The position numbers and the translations under genes are program-made. Positions 1 through 12,755 of a DNA stretch of 64,000 nt are shown here, piece by piece (positions within the stretch are counted from its first letter, which is position 1; the number at the start of each line of letters is the position of its first letter). Below the pieces are notes generated by a model that worked only from the letters and a program-made list of their open reading frames with translations, searched no databases and was not told the DNA's origin. Origin of the DNA: Voacanga thouarsii. Lineage: Eukaryota > Streptophyta > Magnoliopsida > Gentianales > Apocynaceae. Location of the stretch: the NCBI GenBank assembly GCA_026120185.1, contig JANUWF010001165.1, positions 1,054,001-1,118,000 of the forward strand, written 5' to 3'.

Positions 1-2091
1 TATATTTATGCTAGAAAATGTTAGATCATGTCTTGATATCGTTAGATCTATGCTTATATGCATGATTTGATGAATTGAAGGATTGTAAATGTTCATGATT
101 GTGGTTAGCAATAGAACTATGGTCATGATCTAGTTGTCCCTAAGTTAATTTTATTTCTTCAATAAAATATTTAATATTATGATTTTTGGTTAGTAATTTT
201 GAAAACCCTAGGAGGGGTAGATTTGGAATATTATATATATAATAAGGATATTTTAGTCAAATAAATAATAGCTTTTGTTAGGAAAATAATATATATATAT
301 TATTTAAAATAATGAAATCAATTAAAGACTTTTTTTGGGAATAATTATAGTTAGTAAAATATTTATTGCAAAAAATTTAATTATTATCTTTTAATTAAAA
401 CCCATTAAAGAATTATTTATTATTTTTCAAGCAAGATTCATTAAATTTATTTTCAACTAATTTTAGTTATCAATTAATTTTTAACAACTAAATTATTAAT
501 AAATCATTATTTTACCTAATACCACCTAGGACTCTTCATCAGATAAACTCTAAGTTTTTCTTAGCAAGATTTAAACCTTCAACTTATCAGTACTTATTTT
601 CCAAAACACTAATTATTTTAAATATTAAATTAGCCTTGGCTTATAAACCTTTTCATTTATTAGTTGGACTTAAAGCTTGGGACACTAGGATCATGGTGGT
701 AGTGAGTTGAGTTGTTTTAAATTGAGAAAGTGGATTTTGGCTTGAGTTTGATTATGATTTGTATTTGTCCATGCGGGGTTAGGTCAGCTATTGGGGACCT
801 TATATTGTGAGCAAGGATCAAGTAAGCTCTTGTATAAAACTTGTTTGATGAAAAATGATTTTTTTTAATGGCAAGCCAAATGTAGAGTGCATGGTCACTC
901 ATTTTTGTAAAGGCAATTGAGGAATATTTCCATTCTCATTTCACGCAACTAAATTATTTGCAAATCAAGGGATGATTTTACTCAAAACCTAAAACTCTTT
1001 CTAAAACCAGTTTTGCCCCAAACTTTGGAAAACCTTAATTGCCATTTTCAAGTGGAACTATGTTTTGTTCATTTTTTCCAAGTGGGATACATTACGTTGA
1101 GTACTCAATAAGGGTAGGCTAGTAGTACTAGTTTTGAAGAGCAAGAGTGAGTCTTCTGGCAGGAGGCCACCTCCAGAAAATAAGCTCAATTTAGAGAAAC
1201 GTCAGTACTACTTAGTCATGTCAGTCCGAGCTAGCAGTTTTTATTTCAGTCAAGTGGCTGTGTTATGCCGGAATGGACACCCGGTTGTTGTTTGGGTATA
1301 GAGAAGGAGGAGTATCTTACTCGGTAGGCCGATCACCTACCTTTTGTCAGTCTGCACAAAGTGTGGCATACTGACCATGTGGACATGGGGCCCAACGTGT
1401 GGTAACCCATGACCACCCTTTTTGAGTGGTTGATTTTATTGTACCTGTATGGTTTGAAAGCCAAAATGCCACTCTTGTTTTTGAACATCATTCATTGCTT
1501 GCCAGTATTTCTTTTGTCAATCTGCACAAAGTGTGGCATTCTAACCGTTGTATGGTTATGGGGCTTAACGTGTGGTAACCCATGACCACCTTTTTGAGTA
1601 GTTGATTTTATTGTGCACTTATATGGTTTCAAAAAGAGGAAAACACCACTCTTGCTTTTGACTAATGTTTATTGCTTGCCAATATTTCTCTTATAAAGAT
1701 TTCACACTTTGCATCCATGAACTGTTTTCACTGAACACCCAAAGCACACACGGACTTACTGAGATTTCTGTCTCATCACCTTTTTACCATGATTTCAGGT
1801 CGATCCTGTTGTGGGGATGAGTAGCTAGTGTTATCTGCCTTGGAAGAGAATGTTGTCTTTTATTTTTATGTATTGTTTTGGGGAGTTGAGAGTGGACGAT
1901 TTTATTTATGGATTTGTTTTTTTTTTTTTTTTGGGAATTCTTGGATTTATTCTGGGGTTGTAATAAATTTTAAGTTAAATTATTATTTTTATTCTGCTAT
2001 TTTATTTGTGTGACCTAGTTATAAAGACCCCTTATCATTTGGACGAGGCGACATCCCCGGCCCTGGCGGGCCTAGGTAGCGGGGTGTTACA
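1..2091 (+). mobile_element. 3' part of a Tekay-type gypsy LTR
   Basis: This segment aligns along most of its length with the 3' half of the solo LTR at 22114-26512. Shared blocks include the start near 60-240, the 'gttgagtactcaataagggt' block near 1095 and the end 'ggggtgttaca' at 2081-2091. The final bases TGTTACA are the canonical plus-orientation LTR end of this family. The 5' half lies to the left of the window, so I cannot tell a solo LTR from the 3' LTR of a longer element. It contains no credible ORF; the small frames at 717-902 and 1828-2013 are chance. Confidence 0.8.
1341..1683 (+). repeat. 170-bp tandem duplication inside the LTR
   Basis: A unit starting 'cttttgtca(g/a)tctgcac' at 1341 recurs at 1511. 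Both copies run through 'aacgtgtggtaacccatgac' and a 'ttgcttgcca' tail. The related LTR at 22114-26512 has this block once (near 25950-26115), so the duplication is specific to this copy. The two units differ at many positions, so it is not recent. Confidence 0.8.
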
Positions 2092-3559
2092 TATTATTGG
2101 TGAGAATAATTAGAATGAAGAAAATAGGAAGAACAAGAAAGAGCTAACAAGAGAAAGAATGAAACAGGTGACACTAGAAAGAAACTGTTTCTGTTTTTTC
2201 CTTACGTGAACAACATTGCATGCACTAAACACAACAATAGCCAGCAACTCCACTGCCTCTTTCTTTTTCCTTTTAAATATGGGCGGCTACCTCAGGGTTT
2301 CTAAAACCTTAAAAACTATCTTAATTATCCTTTGGTGGGCCAAGGCTTGGTCCACCTAACCTAATAAGTCCAAAACTTATTTCTAACTCTTTTATTAATT
2401 AATTTATTCTCCTGAACCTAATATAAAATTATTTAAGACAATTAATTAATAAACCAATTTAATTAAATTAGTTTGATAGATTATTCTAACCCAAATAAAT
2501 AATTATTGGACTCTTAGAGTAATTTTTTATTAATTAATTTCATCCATTAAGTCCATATAGTAAATAAATTACTAAAGTTCCTTGAGTTTTTCTGGGAACT
2601 AAAAGATATATTATTCTTGACTGAGAAAATAACTAAAATATCCATACTAACAAATAGTTGTGTGTTATCATTTTAAATATTTCATTTATCACTATATGAA
2701 AATATTGGCCTCAAGAATAATATTACAAGTGCAGTATTTTCGACTTAAATATGCAAGAACGAAAATATCTATCTACATAACACCTATCATTGAAGTTGAA
2801 AAAATGTACTAATATCTTTCTCAACGATATCTACATCTTTTGGTATCTAGTTCGATAATTCATAACTTCCAATATATACCCACTTATCTTAGGGAGCTAT
2901 CCAAAAGCATACATACTAAGCCCCATTTCCAGAATCTTGGATTATTTTGATTATCTTGGATAATCACAAGGGGGTGATTAATCTCCATCAAGTGATACAT
3001 AAAAACTTTATTGTATAAGTCTGTCTTAATTAACTAGAGTCATATACCTAATGTATAAGGCTATTGGCCTTGCTCACGACCTTACCTATCACACATCAAA
3101 GTATACAGATTCAGCTTCACCAAACCCTTGACTTATACTCAAGTCATAGGGTACTCAACTACACAATAATGGCAATAGAACAATCTTTATCTATTATAGT
3201 ACTTTTATAATGATTATTATCACGTGGTCCAATTCTACGTATTTCAAATACACTTACACTATTGGTATGAAAAGACTACTCACTTGTTAAAGGTAAATCA
3301 TTTCCCATTTAGAAATTATAATGTAATGATCTAAATCTTAATAAAGTGCTGAATTTCATTCATCGATCAAAAACGTTTTTATTTGTATGCTAGTTGCCCA
3401 TAATCTGCACCTTACTGTGAAGCACAACCCAACATGTAGATCATTTACTAACATATTTGGACCTTAATGTGCAAATATATGTGACCAAATAATCATTAAT
3501 GAATAAAATATTTTATTATTTTCAAAATACAAAATCTATTTTGGGCATACATTCTAACA
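2092..3559 (-). mobile_element. Copia LTR (family of element D), minus orientation
   Basis: Read on the minus strand it begins TGTTAGAATGTATGCCC at 3559. It matches the LTR of element D (56888-58751) and the LTRs at 53636-55525 and 61812-63831, for example in the 'gaaaatattggcctc' and 'gaataatatta' blocks near 2697. The 3559 end is clear. The other end lies somewhere within 2092-2105. No target duplication was found, so it may be truncated or may have landed at the boundary of the neighbouring LTR. No polypurine tract adjoins the 3559 edge, so a solo or truncated LTR is most likely. Confidence 0.65.
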
Positions 3560-4079
3560 AAAAGAAGGCATAAGAGCAAATCAAATTGGCCTTAAAACAC
3601 ATTAATCCTTAGATAATGTAAAAAGACTGAAACAAGTTGGAAACAAAATATGATATTATGTAGGGGGTTGTATGACCATAAATGGGAGCTATACAGCCGT
3701 GTTAGCAGCAAGCTGAGAAATCTTTGCTTATGCACTGCCTGTGGTACAACTGTGCACAACTATTGAAAGTTTCTTGCAAAGTGCACGGCTTTGTGCATGA
3801 TCTATTGCACTTCTAAGAGTTCTGTAAATTGCATGACTTTGAGCATGCCCGTGTGTTAAGCTATCCAAAACTTGATTAATCTCATTTTTTTAGATCTCTT
3901 TAGCCATTCCTTGATCTTCCACTTGAATTAACTTCTCATTAAGCTCTTTTGGGTCTTCAATTGATTTTTGAGGCTCTTTGATCTTGTAAATGTAATTATG
4001 TTGACCTTGAACTATTTTTGGTCCTCTTTTTAGTACCCATCTCTTCACCACCTTCTTGCTCCATGGATTGCTAGCTTGT
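3560..4079. other. Unassigned AT-rich segment
   Basis: There is no convincing gene here. On the minus strand, about 3890-4075 can be read as a lysine-rich open stretch continuing out of the gypsy RNase H relic, but it matches no domain I recognise. It probably holds the degraded remainder of the gypsy polyprotein or an unrelated insertion. The segment 3660-3850 (containing 'gtgcacggctttgtgcatga') is unique within the window. Confidence 0.4.
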
Positions 4080-6110
4080 ATATAACCTTGATACCTTTTA
4101 TAGCTTGATATTCCTTAAGGATTCTTAAATGAAGTCTTGAGTTTTCATCCTTTTTCTTTAGATGTGCCATTATGCTTGATAGGATTCCTATCACTTTTTA
4201 CATCAATACTCTACCTAGTCCCTCATTTGATGCATCAATATAGACCTCACATATTTTATCCATTATTGGTAAATCAAGAATTATTGTAGCACAAAATCTT
4301 CTTTTTAATTTTTAAAAACTCTTCTCACACTCTTCTTTCCAGACATAGGGTACATTTTTCCGTGTCAACTAGGCCAGGGGTGAAGTAATATTAGAGAATT
4401 CTTCAGTAAAATATCGCTAATTGCCGGCTAACCTTAAGAAACTTCGCACTTCTATCGGATTCTTGAGATGCTTCCAATTTGTTATAGCTTTTACTTTAAT
4501 AGGATCAACAGTTATTCTCTCTTTTGAAACTACATATCCCCAAAAGGCTACTCTATCCAATGAAAATTCACATTTACTAAATTTGACGTATAATTTAGCC
4601 TCTCATAGTTTATCTAGAACCTTTTAGAGATATTCCTTACGGTCAAGAGGATGTTTGGAGTATACCAAGATGTTATTAATAAATATCACCACAAATTAGT
4701 CCAAGTAGGGTTAGAACACCTACTGCATCAAATCCATGAAAGTAGCAAGAGCATTGGTAACTCCAAATGGTATTACCACAAGTTCATAATGCCTATATTG
4801 GGTATTGAATGTGGTTTTGGGAATGTCTTCCTCATGGATCCTTACTTGATAATACCCCTATCTTAAGTCTAGGTTTAAGTAACATCCTACCTCTTGTAAC
4901 TAATCAAATAATCCACCCACCATAATATAGATATTTATTTTTTATTGTCAAATTGCTTAGACCCCTATAATCTATGCACATTCTTTAAGTTCTATCATTT
5001 TTCTTCATGAATAATACTGCTACTCTCCAAGGTGATGTGCTGGGTTGAACAAAACTTTACTTCAATAACTCTTATATTTGGTTATTTAATTATTGCAATT
5101 CCGCGAGTGCCATTTGATAGAAGATTCTCTGAATCGGTTTAGTTGTTGGTACTAAATCAATAACAAACTTTATTTCTCTTTTTAGGAGTAGTTCCTTTAA
5201 CTTAGCTTGGAATACATTTAGGTATTCTTTAACTACTAGTATTTCCTCAGGCTTTCCTGATTCAGTTGGTTTGTTTAGGAGGTAAGTCAGGTACCTTGTA
5301 CAACCTTTATACAATAATTTATGGGTTTTTTACTCTTGATATCAAGCAATCAACTTTTGTCACCTTCCCATTCTCTCTTCCCCTCCCCGAAGCTCTAGTA
5401 TAATTTTCCCAGGCTTACAGAATTTACTAATTTCCTCTTATAGTATATTATGGCATAGTGTTGGGATAGCTAATCTATTCCCAAAATAGCTTCGTAATCC
5501 TTTATAGTTAGACCAATAAGATCCCCTTTCAATATTACATCTCTAAGTTTTATTTCGCACTTCTTATATAACCTATGATTTTTCATCTTTTTCCCTAGAG
5601 GGGTGGTAACTATTAATTCATAAGGAACTTCTTCACTACCCATCCCCATATCCTGAGCAAAAAAAGTAGCGATATTACTGCCTTAGTCTCTTTAGTTTGT
5701 ATAAGAACCCATCTTCCACTATAGCTATTGCATTTGAATCCTTCTTGTCTAATGCCACCACAAAATCATAGACTCGAAGCTTTATTCCTCCAAGTCTAGC
5801 GGTTGGGATTTAAATTTGATTACCCCTAATTTATCTTGGTTTTGACCAGTGTAGCCTCTTTAACTATTCATCCATCCTACAAATCTTCTTAGATGTAGAA
5901 AGTTGACTGCCCTTCTTCTCTACAATTGTAGCATCTTATAGGCCTCTACCTGCATTCTATAGTAGTATGTCTAGGCATCTTACAGACCATAGAATGCTTC
6001 TATTCTATTCTTTTTGGAATCGATCCCCCTTTCCTAGGAAACTTTCCTTTAGCTTGCCAGCTAAATTGTACTATTATTTTACGATCTAAGGGTCGATATC
6101 CTCATTTCGC
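4080..6110 (-). pseudogene. pol: Decayed Ty3-gypsy pol (PR-RT-RNase H), with gag knuckle remnant
   Basis: On the minus strand the order is gag zinc-knuckle trace (about 5900-6000, 'CYNCREEGQ'), protease (about 5460-5560, 'DYEAILGID'), a PR-RT linker (5090-5314), RT (about 4360-5090) and the start of RNase H (about 4100-4270, 'IDASNEGLG'). The 5090-5314 stretch (YLLNKP, IDLVP, MALAEL) is collinear with the Tekay2 protein at 18990-19210. The RT active site reads FINNIL (codons at about 4672-4677) instead of the usual FIDDIL, so both catalytic aspartates are now asparagine. Many stops and frameshifts are present. Integrase and chromodomain are not recognisable. It was related to, but is clearly older than, the Tekay2 element. 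Confidence 0.8.
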
Positions 6111-6154
6111 CTTTTATGTAGCTTGCTCTAGATCTTCTCGTTGAATACATGAAG

Positions 6155-9100
6155 TGTAATACCCTACTACCATGTAACCTAATATGATGTCACCCCATCC
6201 ACCAGAAAAACAATCTTTATAATAAGCCAAATAAAATAAAATAAAAAACATAAAGATAATTCGAATAAACTCTAATACAATTCTCCAAACAAAATACATT
6301 ACAAAGGTCTCCCAAAACATAAATATTCTGGAACATCTGGATGACCAAAAAAAAAAAAAAAAATACAAGTCTTAGAAATAGTAACTCAATATAAAATGAG
6401 AACTAACTTCTTCCAATAGCTCTGTCAAACTCTATTTCCCTCAAATTATGTTACGGAAAGTGCGTGAGATGAATATCTCAGTAAGTTCGATTGTGTACTC
6501 ATGATTCTGCTTTAACATTTATTTCATAATACGTGAATACAATAGTAAATTTAAAATCACTAAATCATACCTTCAAATATTTTCTCAACAATTATTTTGA
6601 GAGAAATCATAAAATACTCTTGAATTTAGAGAAAAATAACATTTCAGGTATCATCACAAATTAATGAGAATTTATCAATATAAGTCTTTTTTGTTAGGAT
6701 TCATGGACTCCTAAATGTGGAAAACATCTACGAATCCCTTCTGAGGACCCAAGTAAATGATTAAAAAGATCTAAGGTTTACAGAATTACCTCTATTCGGC
6801 ATAATCGAGATCCTTCGATTCTGATTGTGCTGTCGTACATGCAACCCGAATGATCACTAGACGCTGTAGTGTGCGAACGTTCTCTATTGGATACACACAG
6901 CGAACTAACTTGTTACCCCGAGAGTGTTAGCGCCTAGGGTTTGAGAGTTTTCTTTTGGTGAATGGAGGCACGAATATTCTCAACAGAACAAGGCTATTGA
7001 GAAAATGACTAGGGTTTTCTTAAAAACCCCCTGAACCTCTTAGAGTCTAATTTTGATAATATCTTATCATATTTTAATTTAAATTCGAATTAAATTAAAA
7101 CTGATATGATAAGATTCTGTCATTATCTGGTAATTTAACTAATTAATTTACCGAGTCAGATTCTTATAATCTGGATATCATCCAGATACATCGAATGTGG
7201 ACATATTTCTAGATTCATTGTATCTGGTAAATTTTCTAAATTCGATTAACTTAAACATATTTCCAGATTCATTGAATCTGGTTACCAGAAAAATAACCTG
7301 ACAAGTTCGCTTATTGTGTGACCCTATAGGTTCATTTAACATTGGCAGTGTGTCTAAATCATTTTTAAATGGCCCACAAGTTATAAGCGATTTTTAGCAA
7401 AACATTATAACTATCCAAGTTAAATGAAGATCAGTGATCTCTTTGAACCAAACCATAATTTTATATTTAGTCCCTTTGTTACACGATATCCAGATTAAGC
7501 ATAAGGCACGGAGCATGTTATCCTTATTAAGCTTAATCAATTATTTTTTGATTTTATAGTAGACTGTTCAAATAAATAATATCAATATCTTAGATTGATA
7601 TCTTTGAGCATGACCATACATTTTAATAGTCTAACTTATTAAGGGGCCCATGGATATCTCTTCCATAATTGAGAGGGATAAATTCCTTCACTATCAATCA
7701 TATTTCTCTTCTTGATTTATTATATATCTAACAGTAGTCTAATTTATTATCTGGTTAAAGACAACATTAGACATAGAATTTATCAAGTAGGAAACTATGA
7801 TGAATTTAGGTCGAAAGACTTTTAATATCATTATGGCTAGAAAGTACTTATGATATGTTCCATGAAGTACTCTCACAGTGGGTTATGTCTAATACAATGT
7901 TCTCTAACATTTATTTATGTTTTGACTTGATATCACAAATATCCATGACCAATAAAATATAGCCATCAAGTCACAAACATACTAATCTTAATTTATTATT
8001 GTTCCAATAATAATAATCGATCAGGGACAGTTTTAAAATAGTCATTGTATTCATTGTTGCGTTTTACTATCAAGTCACGTACTTGATGACTACAAAACAA
8101 AAGCACTATTCATAGAAAGAAAAACCTCATATTATTATATAAAACATAACGATAATAGTATAAGTACAAATTGACTCTAAGGCATATCCCTAACATTTTT
8201 GGGGACAAGTGTCAAGTATTTCACTTTTAAGCCTTTAACTAAATGACACTGATATCACAAGGTACATCGTATCAAATATTAAGGTGTAAGGGTGAAAAGA
8301 TGGCCTCTACTTCCATAAGTAAGGTACTTGCAATCCCAAATCACTAGGTAGGTATACATCCTACTGAGAGGAAATACTCCATTCTTTTTCTCTCATATTT
8401 TTGCCTACGACCTAAATGTCCCACGTCCGTATGTTTAGAGTTCACTCAAAACCTCACTGCTAGATAAGGACGACTCTACTAATAGGTATTGTCACTTCAT
8501 TAAGAAAGAGTTGACTTCTCGAAGGTAACCACCTACTGAAAAGTGTTCTTGAACCCTAAAAAACTAGTATAGGAGTATCACCTCTTTGAGTACTCAATGA
8601 TTCACATTCACACTTCATAAGGCTTAACAAAAGCTTTCCATTCATGGAATAGCTTAATTTTCCTTTACAAAATTTGATTCCTAATATCAAACACATAAAT
8701 GCATTTCTCATCTCAAAAAACATTTCGCAATATATTCCATCTCCCATTTTAGAATATTTACAAATATTCATATCATTTTCAAGGCATTTCATATTTCATA
8801 TCTTCAAATTATGCATAAGAAATATTGACATTTAGAGTTGAAACATTTGTAAAATGTATTATAAGTTTCGGACATAAGTGCATGATGAAAAGATCATGAT
8901 ATATTACATGTTTCTAAATTCAAATCATAGCACCATATTCTATCATCATCAATTAAATCATGCTTAAAGCATTTCATAAGCAGGAAGACTCATAATCTAT
9001 ATTTGGAAACATTTCCTCAATATCGAATGTATATAACATTTCAGGAGATCAAAGGATTTCACTTTTCTCAAAATAGTTTGAATCCATCATATTATTAAGA

Positions 9101-9507
9101 TGCTAAGATTTATATCAACTACAAACATTTTTCATAAAAAATATGTAAAGACATTCAACATTTATGAAAATTTCAAAGTAATGTAACAATTTGCTAAAAG
9201 GGGTTTTTGTAAAATCAATGATTTACAATATATCAAAGGATTTTTATGAATGTTAGGACTTACCTTAATTTAAATAAAATTTAAAGTTTCTAAGTTAATG
9301 GATTTACTCGTTCTTCCATTTCCACCATTTCTAAATTCAAATAATCGATACATTAATACCTAATTCAATCCTCACAATAAAGTTATCATTCAACTTCACC
9401 CTTAAATATTAGTTAACTAGGTCATCACTTACTCTTGTAATTCATCAACCCTAATTACTTAACCCCAAACATATTATAGCACAATTACATGCATATATGA
9501 AGCATAC
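6155..9507 (-). mobile_element. 5' LTR of the decayed gypsy element, interrupted
   Basis: The LTR edge TGTAATACCCTAC at 6155 lies just outside the gag side of the gypsy relic, as expected for a minus-strand element. The LTR shares its architecture with the Tekay LTRs: 'gatgtcaccccatcc' near 6187 (compare 'gatgtcgccacatcc' near 12792) and 'gagtactcaa' near 8587 (compare 13560). It is interrupted by a solo LTR at 6692-8195 and cut again at 9508. The far end is not resolved. It may continue at 11006-11312 and, past element B, at 49713-50042. No clean iMet primer site is visible at the inner edge. Confidence 0.65.
6692..8195 (-). mobile_element. Copia solo LTR (type C), TSD TTTTT
   Basis: Read on the minus strand it runs from TGTTAGGGATATGCC to GAATCCTAACA. 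It matches the solo LTR at 45944-47457 along its whole length, including 'gtccctgatcgattattatt' near 8020 and 46113. It is flanked by TTTTT at 6687-6691 and 8196-8200, so the boundaries are firm although the duplication is low in complexity. The length is 1504 bp. There is no internal domain, which is the product of LTR-LTR recombination. Confidence 0.85.
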
Positions 9508-11005
9508 TGTTGTGTGTGTTTAAATGTTAGAAATATTATCAACACAATTCACAATCAATCAAGTTTTAATAAAATGCTAAACACTCAACCATACATTTAG
9601 ACAAGCATATCCATCATATAGTATAAGGAATATCAAGTAATTGTATTCACAAGAACTGGCAAGTACCCTACTCTACTCTAATCTCATTATTTAGCTAAAA
9701 AATTAAAAAGTGATAAAGTAAATAACCAACTAATCTAATATACTTGAATAAATAAAGTTTACACAAGAAAAGTTACAATGATTATCAAGGAGTAAGAATA
9801 AAAAAAAAAAGTCATATAAAGAAGAAATTCGCCAAAATCTAGATCAAGTAAGGAGAATACTATTAAGACTGTCAATTTCCAAGTCAAGCATCAGTAGAAA
9901 TTCAATTGTTAATTTCACTTTCTCTTGAGTTATGAAATTCCTATTCCTAGCAAATTAATAGTTATTTCTATCTTATTAATTTAATCTAGAAAGCATTAAG
10001 ATCAACAATCCCAAATAAATTAGGAAGAAGTAATACTCTTATCTCTAGGTGATATCATAAACCTTGTCAATTACTTAGAAGAAACTAATGCATCTATCTT
10101 TAGGTGATACCAAAATCTTAATAATTACTAAGTCTTTCCCTTAACATCTCTCTCGAATTAATTAAAAAATAACAAAAATTGAATTAATTAGTCAAAAAAT
10201 AACCAATTTAATACATGGAAATCAAGTAATCAAGTATTAGAAATTGAAATCAATAGATCCAAAAGAATTTCAATCCAAGAACATAAATATAGGGTTCATC
10301 CCTTCCTCAATTATAATTAAAAGCACTAAGAGTAAAAGTTGCCCACATAGATTACAAAGGAAAGGAAAAAAAACCACTCATATACAAGAAAACATTCATC
10401 TTCTTCCTTGAAATCTACTTGATCAATTCTCCTCTTCTTCTCCAAGATTTTCTTTGAACCTCTTTCTCGTGATATTTCCTTAAATTCTCTAGGAGTTCTC
10501 GAGGGTTTTCCAAGCTCCCAAGACTAACTACTCTTAAAGTTTCCTATCCTTCTCTATTATGGGAGTCTTCCTTTCCAAAATTGCACAAAAGAGACCTATT
10601 CTGCATGGAAACTTGAAACCTACTAGCCCTAGTTGCTAGGGATCAACCAGTGCCGTTTGACATTAGAATTTCATGTCCCACCAGTGACCACTCGGCACTG
10701 ACTGAGTCCCTCCAAGTGCACCGGCTGTTTATTGTTCCAAGTCTGAAGTTTGCTTTGTTTTGAGCTTTGTTTTCTAGCAAATGGCTAGCCCTAGTTCTTT
10801 GAACCAACCAGTGCTAGTTGCTTTCTCTTTTGACCTTTTTAAACCTCTTTTGTGTACTTTTATCATCTTTTCTTGTGCCTTTTCATTCCACAAATCTTAC
10901 ACAACAGATTGTAAAAAGTTGGGAATCAATAGTCATCTAAATATAAAATTATAATGAACATAGTACAAATGACTTAGAAAATATAGACTAAATTAGTCCT
11001 TATCA
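9508..11005 (-). mobile_element. Solo LTR (TGATA...family), TSD CATAC/CATAT
   Basis: On the minus strand it starts TGATAAGGACTAATTTAG and ends on the TG/CA pair at 9508. Flanks are CATAC (9503-9507) and CATAT (11006-11010), four of five matching. It is related to 40513-41880 (same orientation) and 47849-49364 (opposite orientation), sharing the 'aatcaatcaag' and 'tataaggaata' blocks. Near 10640-10830 it carries GC-richer imperfect palindromes ('accagtgccg', 'ctcggcactg') where its relatives carry GGCGCC palindromes. The parent superfamily cannot be stated because no internal region is present. Confidence 0.8.
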
Positions 11006-11312
11006 CATATCGTCATGAAGATATTATTCAATTATACTCAAGAAAATTAGCTCATTAATTGATCATAAAACAAATAATAAATTCATTTAATGTAATGTAA
11101 GTTCATAGTTAAGCTGAATTTGTGATTGAATTCCAAATAAAACGTATACCAATTTAAGTATCAGTGTTCTTATATAAACATCTATATATATTCCTTGGGC
11201 ATCATAGATTATAAACAAATTAGGTTTGTATATGCTATATAGCAAAAATCTCAACAATACTTTAATATAATCAGTAAATTAAACTATGTTTTGAAGTGTA
11301 AAACAGGGTAGA
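11006..11312. other. Left flank of element B
   Basis: AT-rich DNA without an ORF, lying between a solo LTR and the start of element B. It is probably a continuation of the old gypsy LTR begun at 6155. Its last five bases, GTAGA (11308-11312), are duplicated at 49713-49717 and mark the insertion site of B. Confidence 0.5.
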
Positions 11313-11779
11313 TGTTAGCCCTAAGGGTATTCTCCTGTATTTTGACTCATGAAAACATTGATGAGGATAACTTGTGTGATTTTCATGTGATAGGACATGT
11401 TTGACCTAAATTCTTTCAAGGCATGCAAATAATACTGCTAAGCAGCTCTCAAGCAAATGAAATCCAAAGAAGTGATTGATCAAGTACAACTTCAACTTAA
11501 GAGCTTGCAAATTGTGAAGTCCTTGTGAAAGAACTATAGACTAGGAATCATTGTTAAGGTATTACTTGTAAATTCCTATATCTCTTTACCTTATGATTCA
11601 ATTTGATTTTACCTTAAAGTACACAAATAAAATGATTTCAAAGTGAAAGCTTTCAGATGTTTGGATTGAATAGTTTGGATAGACTCTATATCCAAAAGCT
11701 TCGTCCAAAACTCTGGAATAGTGTCTAAATGTTTCTACCTAAAAAAAGTGCCATTTTGGACTCACCTTTTGGATACACT
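11313..11779 (+). mobile_element. 5' LTR of element B, first part
   Basis: The first 467 bp of B's 5' LTR match 45476-45943 of the 3' LTR, including 'gttagccctaa' and 'tcgtccaaaactctgga'. It is cut after GGATACACT by element A and resumes at 36569. Confidence 0.85.
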
Positions 11780-12755
11780 TGTTAGTGTTGTGCTCTAAAG
11801 GCAATCACTTGTACATTGTATATGACACGTTTTTAATTAATAAAAGGCATTATTTATCATACAATTTCTTTTGTTTACTTTTAAGTAATATAACTGTTCG
11901 ATAAAGTCTCTAGTACAACACTGTATTAAGAAAATCATGATAGAGATTATGATATGAGATTCCTACTACACTGTATAGTGTTAGTACTTAAATAATCTCT
12001 AGTCATAGTATTAATGAGACAGGACATCATTAATGCATTAAGACTAGCATGTGTTAGACTTCCTAATTTGATCAGGCAGTGGTTCTCATATCCGTGACTA
12101 TTGAGGTACTCAAAGTTAACACATGAATGCTTGTTAATGGAACAAGTTCATTGGATGACCTAGTTTTGAGATAATCACATGGATAACTATTTAGTGCCAG
12201 TGATATAATTTCAATATAGCAAACGTGCAAGTATCCTTAGACTTGAGATCTCCAAGGTACTTTTTTTTGCTGAGCATTGTACTTTGATTCCAATCTCCAA
12301 AGCTCGATCGAGGGCCGCCTATGGGATGGATATTTGGTACATTGTGAGGTAAACGAAAGTAGTTAAGAGGGTCAATAAAGGATTCACCAATCCTAAAAGT
12401 AAGGGTGAATATTTCACGGCCACTTGTAGGAATTACTACTCGAGAAGCCCTTGGTCAAGGCGATTGTGTATTAGAAATAGTTCTAAATGATACACATCTA
12501 GAGTAGTGGGTTCCTAGTACAAGTACTATTGTATTCGGGCCAAAATTAATTAGGGAGGGAGTTGGCACTAATTTCATACTCCAAACCGAATGAGATATTA
12601 TATGATGAAAGGAGTTAATTGCATTGAAGTTTGTTATTGAATGGTTCATGTCAAACTACTTGACTTCCTGGACTCTTGGGTGGTCATAATGTGTTGCTAG
12701 ATACTGCTCATGATCTGGGATTATGGGTTTATTATTTGATGAATTAACAAACCAA
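11780..12755 (+). mobile_element. 5' LTR of element A, first part
   Basis: It is nearly collinear with 34823-35789 of the 3' LTR. It stops at ACCAA (12751-12755), where Tekay2 begins. The undisturbed site in the 3' LTR reads 'aaatcaatcctg' near 35780, confirming an insertion at ATCAA. Confidence 0.9.
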
